Part shown: positions 8,538 through 16,268 of the stretch, one piece after another
How the letters are laid out: every line of letters starts with the position of its first letter
Position numbering within the stretch: position 1 is the first letter of the stretch
Assembly (NCBI GenBank): GCA_030604905.1
Contig: JAUVVA010000015.1
Span: forward strand, 1-51,135
DNA: 51,135 bases
DNA from: Verrucomicrobiota bacterium
GTDB lineage: Bacteria; Verrucomicrobiota; Verrucomicrobiia; Opitutales; Opitutaceae
Reading direction: 5' to 3'
Notes under the pieces: generated by a model
What the model was told of the DNA's origin: nothing
What the model saw: only the letters and a program-made list of their open reading frames with translations
Database searches by the model: none
Translations under genes and position numbers: made by a program

Positions 8538-10050
8538 ATGGCCAGATTCGTGAACTTTGACCGAGATGCGCCGCTGCTGCCACAGGATCTGAGGGACTGG
8601 GTGGCGGCGGATCATTTGGTGCGTTTCGTGATCGACGCGGTGGAGGCGGTGAACACGCGCCTGGCGGTGGTCAACCAGCGCGGCACCGGGAGCGAGCAGT
8701 ATCCGCCGACGATGCTCCTGGCCCTGCTTATCTACTCCTACGCGACAGGCGTGTTTTCCAGTCGCCAGGTCGAGCGCTCGACATTCGAGAACGTCGCGGT
8801 GCGCCTGCTTTGCGCCGACACCCATCCCGACCACGACACCCTTTGCGGTTTCCGGCGCAAAAACGCCACCCGGCTCGCCCACGCCTTCGCGCAGGCCTTG
8901 GAGCTGGCCGCCACCTGCGGCGTGCTCAAGGTCGGCGCGGTCACCGTGGCCATCGACGGCACCATGGTCCTGGCCAACGCGAGCAAACACGCGGCGGTCA
9001 GCCACGGGCACGACGAGCAGAAATTGCGCGAGCTCGACCTGGAGATCGCCGAGTTGATGGCCAAGGCCGAGCAGGTCGACGCGAGGCCCCTGCAGGACGG
9101 CCTCACCTACCCCGATGAGGTCCAGCTGCGTCAGGAGCGCAAAGCGAAGCTCGCCCTCGCCAAGGCCGAGATCGAGGCCCGCGCCCACGCCCGCTTCGTG
9201 GCCGAACGAGCTGAGCACGCCGAACAAGTCGCCCGCCGCGAGGCCCTCCAGGCCGAGGGCAAGAAGCCACGCGGCCGTCCGCCCGAACCGCCCGCGCCCG
9301 GCCCCGAGCCGAAGGAGCAGGTCAACTTCACCGACGAGGAAGGCCGCATCATGAAGACCAAGGACGGCTTCCAGCAGTGCTACAACGCGCAGGCCGGCGT
9401 GGAGACCGACTCGCGTCTGATCGTCGGGGCGCGCGTGGTCCAGGCTCCCAACGACAAACAACAACTCGAGCCCACGCTCGGCGCGGTTTGCGAGCACGTG
9501 AGCCCCGCGCAGGTGTTGATCGACAGCGGCTTCGCCGGCGAGGCGGCGGTCACGCGGGCCGAGCGCGAGACGCCGGGCCTGACCGTATTGGCCATGCTGA
9601 TACGCGAGCCCAGCGCCCGACGCGCCCTTCGCCGAACGCATGCGTCACCGCACCTCGACCGCGGCCGGCCGCGCGCTCTACAAACTGCGCAAACAGACGG
9701 TCGAACCAGTGTTTGGCATCATAAAAGAGGCGATGGGCTGCCGCCGCTTTTCCATGCGCCGACGCCGAAAGGTGTCGCTGGAGTGGGACTTTGTGTGTCT
9801 GGCCTATAACGTGAGACGGCTGCACCGGCTCGGGGGCGCCCTTGGCGGGGTCGGATCCGGCCGTGGCCGGGCCAAACCCGTCGCGCCCTGCGTCGGCGGC
9901 GGGCTTGCCGCCCCCGGATTGTCGGCGAGCGGCCTTGGTCGCCTTTTCGTGCGCGTCAAGCGAGCTGTAAGCCGCCTCGCTGGGCTTGTTCTTCGCCTAC
10001 ACGAGCGCTTCCACCCCGGATGCCTGAAATCTCTCAGCCCTTTTTTCTAG
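8538..10050 (+). pseudogene. IS1182-family transposase, disrupted by frameshift
   Basis: The first part (8538 to about 9612) gives a normal N-terminus, MARFVNFDRDAPLLPQDLRD. It carries the first DDE aspartate in VAIDGTMVLANASKHAA, a charged coiled-coil/proline region at about 160-260, and the second aspartate in QVLIDSGFAGEA. The essential C-terminal part (GRALYKLRKQTVEPVFGIIK, then KVSLEWDFVCLAYNVRRLHR) continues in the +1 frame from about 9612 to the stop at 10050; it holds the third catalytic residue, the Glu of VEPVF. Compared with what I know of the family, the linker of roughly 15-20 residues between LTVLAML and PDAPFAERM is also missing, so the lesion looks like a small deletion plus frameshift. 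Unless translation slips there, the enzyme is dead. Confidence 0.85.
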
Positions 10051-10067
10051 GTCCGACAGGCTGCTAG
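10051..10067 (-). repeat. IS right terminal inverted repeat
   Basis: GTCCGACAGGCTGCTAG, perfect inverse of 8480-8496. Its last four bases (CTAG) contain the stop codon of the minus-strand MFS gene. Confidence 0.88.
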
Positions 10068-13000
10068 ACCTTTTCCGGCGCGGGTGCGTTCGCCGGTTTC
10101 ACGTAGGGGAGCGCGATGGGTTTGCGGGCGAAGTAGAGCAGGAGGCAGGCGAAGGCGGTGGTGATGACGCCGAAGATGAACAGGAGGCCACTGACAAACC
10201 AGGTGCTGATCTGGAGGGGCAGCACCACGTGGTCGGGCTTGGCCGGGTCATACCAAATGGTCACCGAGGTCGGCAGGCCCTCCTTGTCCAGGATGTTGTA
10301 GGCGGGCTTGAGTTGCATGCCGACGGGGGAGCGGAAACGGTGCAACTGACCTGCTTCGTCGAGATACTGGAAACGGTTCCAGAACACGTAGGAGCGCTCG
10401 ATGCGCTCCTGCGCGTCCATGATTTGGGCGTTGGTGGTGAGGACGAGGGGTTCGGCGCCAGGGCGCTCTTTCACCACGTCCACGGCGGTGGCTTGGGTGG
10501 TGCGGCCGACGAGGCCGAGCTTCAGCGCGGGGAAGCCCTCGACGAGGGCGGCGGTGACGAGGAGGAGGCCGCAGGAAAGCATGAAGACCTTATGCGGGAC
10601 GTACCCAGGAGTGTAATACTCGTGACGGTCTTGCCCGCCGGCCTGCACCTTTTTGCGGCTCTCCTCCTCGGCGCGGGCCTCGGCGTCGGACTCCTCGCGA
10701 CCGCGTTTGGTGATGAGGCCCTTGGCTTCGCGGCGGGTGAAGAGCAGGCAGATGAGCAGGCCGACGCAGCTCATTAGGATAATCCAGAGGTAGCCGCTCA
10801 TGTAGTCGTATTTGGGCGGGCTGTAGTCGGTTTTCAGGCTGCGGCGGGCGACGGTGATTTTGTTTTCCTGGGCGGCGTTGAGGGAGCGTTTGAAGAGGTC
10901 TTGCGCCTGGAGCGTGGCGGCGGGGCCGGCGGCGGCGAGCAGGGCGGCGATGCGATCGTGTTCGGGGCGGAGGGCGTCGTCGGGCGCGGCGGGGGCGAGC
11001 ATCGCGTCGGGCTCGTAGAGCGCGACGAGGCGCAGGGCGTGGCGGTCGGGCGTGGAGAGGTCGTAGGCGCCGACGTGGCGGGAAAGCTTCTGGACGCGGA
11101 GAGAGCGGGCGGTGGCCCAGAGACGGCGCGAGGGGCTCGGGGCGTCGCCAAATTTGTCCATGATCGAGTAGACGACGCGGGTGACGGGCGAGAGGTGATT
11201 GTTGACGGGGTCCTCGAGGATTTCGAGGTCGAGGGCGACGGCTTCGGCGGCGGATTCGGAAACAATGGCGACGGGCGCGGTCAACTCGTCGGGCAGGCGA
11301 CGCGCGCCGAAGCGCGCAAGGTCGGCGGTGAGGCCGCGGGCCTGCCCCGGGGTTTTTTCGCCGAGCAGGCTGATCTCGACGACGAAGCGGGTGTCGCCGC
11401 GGTGTTCGACGCGGAGGTCGAGCAGGTCCTCGCGGTGGGTGCGCAGGTCGTTGAGGAGTTTTTCCACCTGCTCGCGCTCAGGGCGGAAGTTCAGGGCGTA
11501 GGCGTAGAGCGCGACTGGGCGGGTGGAGGCGGCGACGATTTGGGAGCCGGGAACGAGCAGGTGGTCGCGCAGGGCGGTCTCGAGCTGGGCGGCGAAGGCG
11601 AGCGAGCGTTCCTTGAGGCGGGCGTCGATGTCGGCGATTTGGGCGCGGAGCGGGACGATGCGGGTCTGGTAGGTCTCGGCCTCGGCGCGGGCGGCGGTGT
11701 CGGTGCGGCCGGCGAGGGTGGCGCGCTCGGCTTTGCCCTCGGCGTTGCTCTTTTTGGCGAGGAGGGAGTTGACTTGGTCGTTGAGGGAGTCGCGCTGTTT
11801 TTTGAGGGCGACGCTGTCCTTGTTGTGCAGGCGAATCTCGGTGCCGCGACCGGTGTCCCACTGGGCGTTGGTGGCATACCAGACCTCGATGTTGAGGCGT
11901 TCGTCGCGGGCGAGGGCGGGGTCGGAGGCGTCGATGGCGCGGCGGACCTCTGCGGCGGAGGCGGCGTGGGCAAGGGTGAAGCGGGCCATCTCGCCGCCGG
12001 GGGGCATGAAGAGGGCGGCGTAGCCGGCGATGAAAAGGCCGACGCCGTTGAGGGTGATTACTTGGACGAGTTTGCCGATGAGGACGGAGCCGGCGCTGAA
12101 GGTGCCCATCTCGTTGCGCGGGATGTAATCGTAAACCATCGGGTTGTAGATCATGCCGAGAAGGATGCCGATGACCGCGCCGAGTTCGCCGAAGAGAATG
12201 ACCTCTGGCAGGGTGGGTGTTTTGTCGAAAAGGACGAACTCGACGTAAACGTAGAACGAGATCTCCACGAAGATGGAGAGGAGCATGAGGATCTTGAAGG
12301 TCCGCATGCGGGGGAGGCGGTCGGCGAAGAGGCCGATGAGGGCGATGAGGAGGATGTTGAGGGTGCTGCCGACGGCGACGTTGATGCCCATCTCCTGCTT
12401 GGTGAAACCCCACTGCTCGATGTAGAGCAGGGCGCCGAGGCTGCCGAGGCCGGCGTGGGCGACGGTCCAGCCGGTGATGAGGAAGTAGACGGGCCAGAGG
12501 TGGCGGTTGAGCAGGCCGCCGAAAAAGTTGCGAAGGGTGAAGCGTTGTCCGCGCCACTTGCTGGGTTGGAAAGTCTCCTTCACGCCGAGCATGATGAGGA
12601 GGCTCATCATGAGGATGGCGGTGCCGATGCCCCAGTAGATGCCCTGTTCGCCGGTGACGGGGAAACCGGCATAGTATTGGTAGTCGTCGAAGCGGCCGAG
12701 GGCGCAGAGGTGGAAGGAGATGTTGGCGATGTTCTGCAGCCAGCTGCCGAGGGCGGCGGCGGTGCCGCGCTGTTTGGGCGGGACGATTTCCTGCTTGATG
12801 GTGTCGGTGGCCCCGAGGCCGAAGTCGTGGCTGACCTGGTAGAGGAAATAGACCAGCATCAGCATCCAGATGTTGGGCACGAGGGGCATCGCGATGAAGG
12901 AGAGCGCGACGCCGATCATGGAGGTGACGACGAAGGGCTTGCGGCGACCGTAGCGAGTCCAGATGCGGTCCGACATGAAGCTCGCGATGGGGTTTACGAA

Positions 13001-13183
13001 CATCGAGAGCACGTAGGGGATGCTCATGATGAAGGTGATGCCGGCGGGGTTCTCGATGAACTTCTTGAGGGAGAAGATGAAGATGCTCCCGATCACCATA
13101 TATTTAAAGCGGAGCACGGCCCAAGGGGTGGCGATGCCGAGTTGCCAGAGGAAGGGGATGCGGTTTTTGGCAGTGACGATCAT
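10064..13183 (-). CDS. MFS (GPH-like) transporter with large inserted soluble domain
   Basis: A 1039-residue inner-membrane protein. Residues 1-395 look like eleven helices of an MFS sugar transporter: the loop motif DRIWTRYGRRKPF (72-84) is characteristic of glycoside-pentoside-hexuronide/cation symporters, and a further loop has ADRLPRMRTFK. A hydrophilic segment of about 400 residues then follows (400-795), with a coiled coil at 456-540 (KKQRDSLNDQVNSLLAKKSN) and an alpha/beta part. The chain returns to a helix at 797-815 (the presumed twelfth), a charged linker, a helix at 866-884, a small beta domain and a last helix at 994-1018. Typical MFS proteins have 400-500 residues, so the insert and C-terminal extension are unusual. 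It is divergent from a LacI regulator, which may control it. The stop codon TAG lies within the IS end. Confidence 0.82.
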   Translation of the reverse strand: MIVTAKNRIPFLWQLGIATPWAVLRFKYMVIGSIFIFSLKKFIENPAGITFIMSIPYVLSMFVNPIASFMSDRIWTRYGRRKPFVVTSMIGVALSFIAMPLVPNIWMLMLVYFLYQVSHDFGLGATDTIKQEIVPPKQRGTAAALGSWLQNIANISFHLCALGRFDDYQYYAGFPVTGEQGIYWGIGTAILMMSLLIMLGVKETFQPSKWRGQRFTLRNFFGGLLNRHLWPVYFLITGWTVAHAGLGSLGALLYIEQWGFTKQEMGINVAVGSTLNILLIALIGLFADRLPRMRTFKILMLLSIFVEISFYVYVEFVLFDKTPTLPEVILFGELGAVIGILLGMIYNPMVYDYIPRNEMGTFSAGSVLIGKLVQVITLNGVGLFIAGYAALFMPPGGEMARFTLAHAASAAEVRRAIDASDPALARDERLNIEVWYATNAQWDTGRGTEIRLHNKDSVALKKQRDSLNDQVNSLLAKKSNAEGKAERATLAGRTDTAARAEAETYQTRIVPLRAQIADIDARLKERSLAFAAQLETALRDHLLVPGSQIVAASTRPVALYAYALNFRPEREQVEKLLNDLRTHREDLLDLRVEHRGDTRFVVEISLLGEKTPGQARGLTADLARFGARRLPDELTAPVAIVSESAAEAVALDLEILEDPVNNHLSPVTRVVYSIMDKFGDAPSPSRRLWATARSLRVQKLSRHVGAYDLSTPDRHALRLVALYEPDAMLAPAAPDDALRPEHDRIAALLAAAGPAATLQAQDLFKRSLNAAQENKITVARRSLKTDYSPPKYDYMSGYLWIILMSCVGLLICLLFTRREAKGLITKRGREESDAEARAEEESRKKVQAGGQDRHEYYTPGYVPHKVFMLSCGLLLVTAALVEGFPALKLGLVGRTTQATAVDVVKERPGAEPLVLTTNAQIMDAQERIERSYVFWNRFQYLDEAGQLHRFRSPVGMQLKPAYNILDKEGLPTSVTIWYDPAKPDHVVLPLQISTWFVSGLLFIFGVITTAFACLLLYFARKPIALPYVKPANAPAPEKV

Positions 13184-13267
13184 GACGGAGCAGGATAAGC
13201 GTAGGCGGAGGCGCAGGTTCGGACGGCGGGGTAGCGAGTGAGAGGTGGAGACGCGGCTCGGCCGGAA

Positions 13268-13306
13268 CCGCCCGCCGGGCCGCCGCGAGGTCGTAGCGGC
13301 GGGCGG
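13268..13306. repeat. Inverted repeat in the mfs-lacI intergenic region
   Basis: CCGCCCGCCG at 13268-13277 pairs perfectly with CGGCGGGCGG at 13297-13306 around a 19-nt loop. There is no T-run in either direction. It may affect the leader RNA of the MFS gene or simply reflect the GC-rich sequence. Confidence 0.5.
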
Positions 13307-13330
13307 GGGATTGACGCGAAGGGGCCGATA

Positions 13331-13345
13331 GTTAAACCGTTGACC
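13331..13345 (+). promoter_or_regulatory. Candidate LacI-type operator (site 3)
   Basis: GTTAAACCGTTGACC ends 8 bp before the start codon of the LacI regulator and lies 148 bp upstream of the MFS start. The position suggests autorepression plus control of the divergent transporter. It shares the consensus with sites 1, 2 and 4. Confidence 0.55.
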
Positions 13346-13353
13346 AAAATCTC

Positions 13354-14442
13354 ATGCCTTCGACCCAACAGGACATTGCCGAAAAGCTGAAAGTGAGTGT
13401 GACGACGGTGTCGCTCGCGCTCCGCGACCATCCGCGCATCCCCGAGGAGACGCGGCGCCGGGTGGCGGAGGTGGCGCGGGAGCTGGGCTACAAGATGAAC
13501 CCGATGGTGGCGGCGCTGATGTCTCAGATTCGCGGGGGGCGCACGGCGGCGGTGGGCACGGTGATTGGGTTGTTGGTTCCGAGGGGCGGGCGGCGTTTTC
13601 TGGAGAATAGTCCGCACGCCTACACCCGGCGAATGCTGGGCGGCCTGCGCCGGCGGGCGGAGGAGTTGGGGTATCAGTTGGACTGGTTTGAGAGCGAACA
13701 GGACGACGGGCGGGCGGAGGCGGCGGCGCGGGTGGCGGCGTATCGCGGGGTGCGGGGGTTGTTGATCCCGCCGGTGGAACGGGAGGGCACGGTGGTGACA
13801 GCCGATTGGTCGCCGTTTAGCGCGGTGGCGATCGGGCAGTCGCACGTGATGCCGGGTCTGCACCATATTGGCCATAATCTTGGGGAGGGCATAAGATATT
13901 TAATGAAAATATGTTACGAAAGAGGTTACCGGCGGCTAGGATTGCGAGTGCAGGATAAGTATGATCGACGCACGGGGCGGGTGGTAACGGGCGGGTTTTT
14001 CGCGGGCTTGGCGGAGGCGGGGGTGCAGCAGGTGGCAGGGCGATGGGTGCACAAGAGCGAAGACGTGGCGGACGGCGACTGGCTCGAGTGGCTGCGGCAG
14101 GAGCGAATCGACGCGGTGATCACGCAAGTGCCGGACGACTTGGGGCGTGTGCGGGAGGCGCATTTTACCGTTCCGGACACGCTGGGAATGGCGTTTCTGT
14201 CGCTGCCCGAGAGGAGCGGAGAGCGCACCGGATTGTATCAAGACCCGGAGGCATTAGGGCACGCGGCGGTGGACTTTTTGACCTCGCACATGCAGCGGAA
14301 CGACGTGGGGGTGCCGCCGTTTGCGAAGACGATGTTGACCTCGCCGGTGTGGCGGGAAGGCGGGACGTTGCGGAAAGCGAACGGGGAGAGCCAAGGCACT
14401 AGGCCCGCTCGTCAGGCTCGGACGGAAGCAAGCCAGGATTAA
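13354..14442 (+). CDS. LacI-family transcriptional regulator
   Basis: A 362-residue DNA-binding repressor or activator. Residues 3-24 form the HTH (TQQDIAEKLKVSVTTVSLAL, recognition helix VTTVS), followed by the hinge segment ETRRRVAEVARELGYKMNP. Residues about 65-335 form the periplasmic-binding-protein-like ligand domain (AVGTVIGLLVP, RGVRGLLIPPV, ERGYRRLGLRVQDKYDRRTG, DAVITQVPDDL). It is divergent from the MFS gene. The 15-bp motif just before its start codon also occurs before the dehydrogenase, PEP-CTERM and fibronectin-protein genes, so this regulator may control a scattered carbohydrate regulon. The C-terminal tail after about residue 340 is rich in charged residues and probably disordered. 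Ligand unknown, probably a sugar. Confidence 0.92.
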   Translation: MPSTQQDIAEKLKVSVTTVSLALRDHPRIPEETRRRVAEVARELGYKMNPMVAALMSQIRGGRTAAVGTVIGLLVPRGGRRFLENSPHAYTRRMLGGLRRRAEELGYQLDWFESEQDDGRAEAAARVAAYRGVRGLLIPPVEREGTVVTADWSPFSAVAIGQSHVMPGLHHIGHNLGEGIRYLMKICYERGYRRLGLRVQDKYDRRTGRVVTGGFFAGLAEAGVQQVAGRWVHKSEDVADGDWLEWLRQERIDAVITQVPDDLGRVREAHFTVPDTLGMAFLSLPERSGERTGLYQDPEALGHAAVDFLTSHMQRNDVGVPPFAKTMLTSPVWREGGTLRKANGESQGTRPARQARTEASQD

Positions 14443-14795
14443 CCTCCGCTCGGGCTTTGATTCCGCGGTTCCGCGGGCAAGGTGGTCTGAGCATCGCTTT
14501 CTGCACCCCTTGCGGATAGTTACCAATTCGCTCGCTTTCCTGACGCGTGTTTTTCTTGGGATTTGCGGCCTGATAGCTTTTCGGTCGTTGCTTTCCGCAG
14601 GTTTGCCGCGGCGGCGGGCCGAATCTGGAGAATCGATCGGCTTTTCCCGGTGCGGTGGGCGAGATGGGCGCGGTCGCCGATGGGATCACGCCGCAAGAGG
14701 CACCGTGGAGCTTGTTGTAATCGCTCGTGAGATAAGCGCCGTGATTGCGTGCCAATCATATTGGCCGCACCGGGGCAGTCGCGACGGATTTGGCT
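14443..14795. other. Intergenic stretch without recognised gene
   Basis: These 353 bp lie between the ends of two convergent genes. They are less GC-rich than their surroundings. Short open frames on both strands have no recognisable protein features. A CCGCGG-TT-CCGCGG motif near 14464 could form a hairpin but lacks a T-run. Confidence 0.5.
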
Positions 14796-16169
14796 TTAGG
14801 GGGCCAGGTGGTAAGCAATGGCGTATAGACGCAAAACGCCTTCCCGGACGCGGAGGCGCAGAGGGAGTTCGAGCGGGACGCGTTCGTCGTTTGCGGCGAA
14901 AAGCGTGAGGGTTTGCGGGCGGGAGGGTATTCTCGGTGGCGCCGTATAGGCAAAGGTGCGAGAGCCGGTGGACGAAAGGGTTCCCGCCGGCATGATTTCC
15001 TCTGCGAGGAAGGAGGAGGAGACGTCGAAGATCAAATCGATCGACTGCGAGCCGAGACGATCAAGGAGCAGCTCTTCGCCAGGGGAAAGCTCGAGGACGC
15101 GCGAGGGCGCTTGGTAGAAGGTGGCGATTTGGTTGTCGGGCGCTGGTTCAGTGAGTTTCCCGCCGACGTGAACGGGCGAGAGTTCCACGCGCACTGCGGT
15201 CGGGACTGCGGGCTGCAAAGGCGCGGGGAACGCGGCGGCGGGGTCGAAGGCGGTCGCGGCGGCGGGGAGCGGAATGGGGTGCGCCAACAGGCCCGACACG
15301 GCACGGGCCCAGGCGAGTTGCCCGTCTGGGGTGGAGTGGATGGAGTCGGCGAAGACCGGCTCGCCGCGTGTTTGCGCGGCGCGCATCCAGGCGGCGGTGT
15401 CCGCCAGGGCGCAGCCGTAGTGGCGGGCGAGGCGAGCGACGAATTCGCCGTCGGACCAGAGCGCGTCGTTGTTTCGGCGGTCGGCGAAGGAGTTGTCCGT
15501 TAGCAACAGCACTTCGATGCCGCGACGTCGGAATTGGCGCACCACGCCCTCGAAAATCGGCAGGCGGTCGATGCCGCCATTCGGCAGCAGGGCGATGATG
15601 GCCAAGTCGCAGTCGAAGGCGCGCCCACCTCCGCGGTCGATGCTGTCGTCGAGCAAGGCAAAGGTGTAACGGCTGTTGGTGCCGCCGACCGCGTGACTTT
15701 GGACCGAGGTATTCTGGGGGGCTGGAACGCCGAGGCTTTCGCCGACGAGAGCGGGGGCAAAGACGAGACGTTGCCAGCCTCGCTCCCCGGCGCCGCCTGC
15801 GACAAGCGAGCTGCCGAAGCAGCGGATGCGGAGCGCTTTTCCGGCTTGAAGCGTCGCCAAGCTGCGCGGGATACGGGTTTCGGGCAGGCGCAGGACGAGC
15901 GGCTCGATGGCCGGGGCGCCGTTGTCGCCGCGGCGAATACGGGCGAGCGCGAGATGACTCTCGCCGAGGTCCCGGTCCAGCACTTCGAGGGAGAGCGTGC
16001 GGAGGTTCAGGACCAACACGCCGTCGATCTGCGGAGCGCGGAGGCTCCCGCCGTCAAAATCTAGTTTACCCACTCGGAAGGCATCGACGGACAGGCCGTC
16101 CCCGTTTGCATGGACGAGCGGGTTTTGCGCGTCGGCGGGACCCGCACAAGCGAAGGCGAAACCAGACAT
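14796..16169 (-). CDS. SGNH/GDSL-hydrolase-like protein
   Basis: A 457-residue protein with the blocks of SGNH esterases in order. Block I is IRCFGSSLVAGG with Ser120 (GSS in place of GDS), block II is AVGGTNSRYT, block III is ALLPNGG with Asn197, and block V is ADSIHSTPDG with Asp275 and His278. The N-terminal 110 residues and C-terminal 150 residues look like beta-sandwich domains. Such enzymes de-esterify polysaccharides (for example acetyl groups), which would fit the nearby hydrolases. The chosen ATG gives MSGFAFACAGPADAQNPL, only weakly hydrophobic, so export is uncertain. A longer signal peptide may be lost to a wrong or non-ATG start. It follows the large fibronectin protein gene by 99 bp on the same strand and may share its transcript. 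Confidence 0.7.
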   Translation of the reverse strand: MSGFAFACAGPADAQNPLVHANGDGLSVDAFRVGKLDFDGGSLRAPQIDGVLVLNLRTLSLEVLDRDLGESHLALARIRRGDNGAPAIEPLVLRLPETRIPRSLATLQAGKALRIRCFGSSLVAGGAGERGWQRLVFAPALVGESLGVPAPQNTSVQSHAVGGTNSRYTFALLDDSIDRGGGRAFDCDLAIIALLPNGGIDRLPIFEGVVRQFRRRGIEVLLLTDNSFADRRNNDALWSDGEFVARLARHYGCALADTAAWMRAAQTRGEPVFADSIHSTPDGQLAWARAVSGLLAHPIPLPAAATAFDPAAAFPAPLQPAVPTAVRVELSPVHVGGKLTEPAPDNQIATFYQAPSRVLELSPGEELLLDRLGSQSIDLIFDVSSSFLAEEIMPAGTLSSTGSRTFAYTAPPRIPSRPQTLTLFAANDERVPLELPLRLRVREGVLRLYAIAYHLAP

Positions 16170-16268
16170 GTTGATGAAGTGACACAGAGAAGGCCTCGGA
16201 GGCCCATGGGGTGAATGGAGGAAAAGGACGCGGCGGAAACGATGAGTTTCCGCGACGTGTCGGCGCGT

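Larger units (their letters stand above)
8480..10067 (+). mobile_element. IS1182-type insertion sequence, probably inactive
   Basis: A 1588-bp element bounded by CTAGCAGCCTGTCGGAC at 8480-8496 and its perfect inverse at 10051-10067. The outermost CTAG on both sides is itself palindromic and may be a duplicated target site, leaving 13-bp inverted repeats (CAGCCTGTCGGAC). It contains one transposase gene of IS1182 type, split by a frameshift. The right end overlaps the stop codon of the MFS gene at 10064. Confidence 0.88.

Noticed and set aside
10901-13198. Long plus-strand frame over the MFS gene
   Set aside because: Acidic low-complexity translation mirroring membrane codons; no start context. 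The MFS reading has clear helices and motifs.
13268-13306. Hairpin as a terminator between the MFS and LacI genes
   Set aside because: Neither gene ends here (they are divergent) and there is no T-run.
13180-13875. Minus-strand frame opposite the LacI regulator
   Set aside because: Arg/Pro/His-rich antisense of LacI codons without features.
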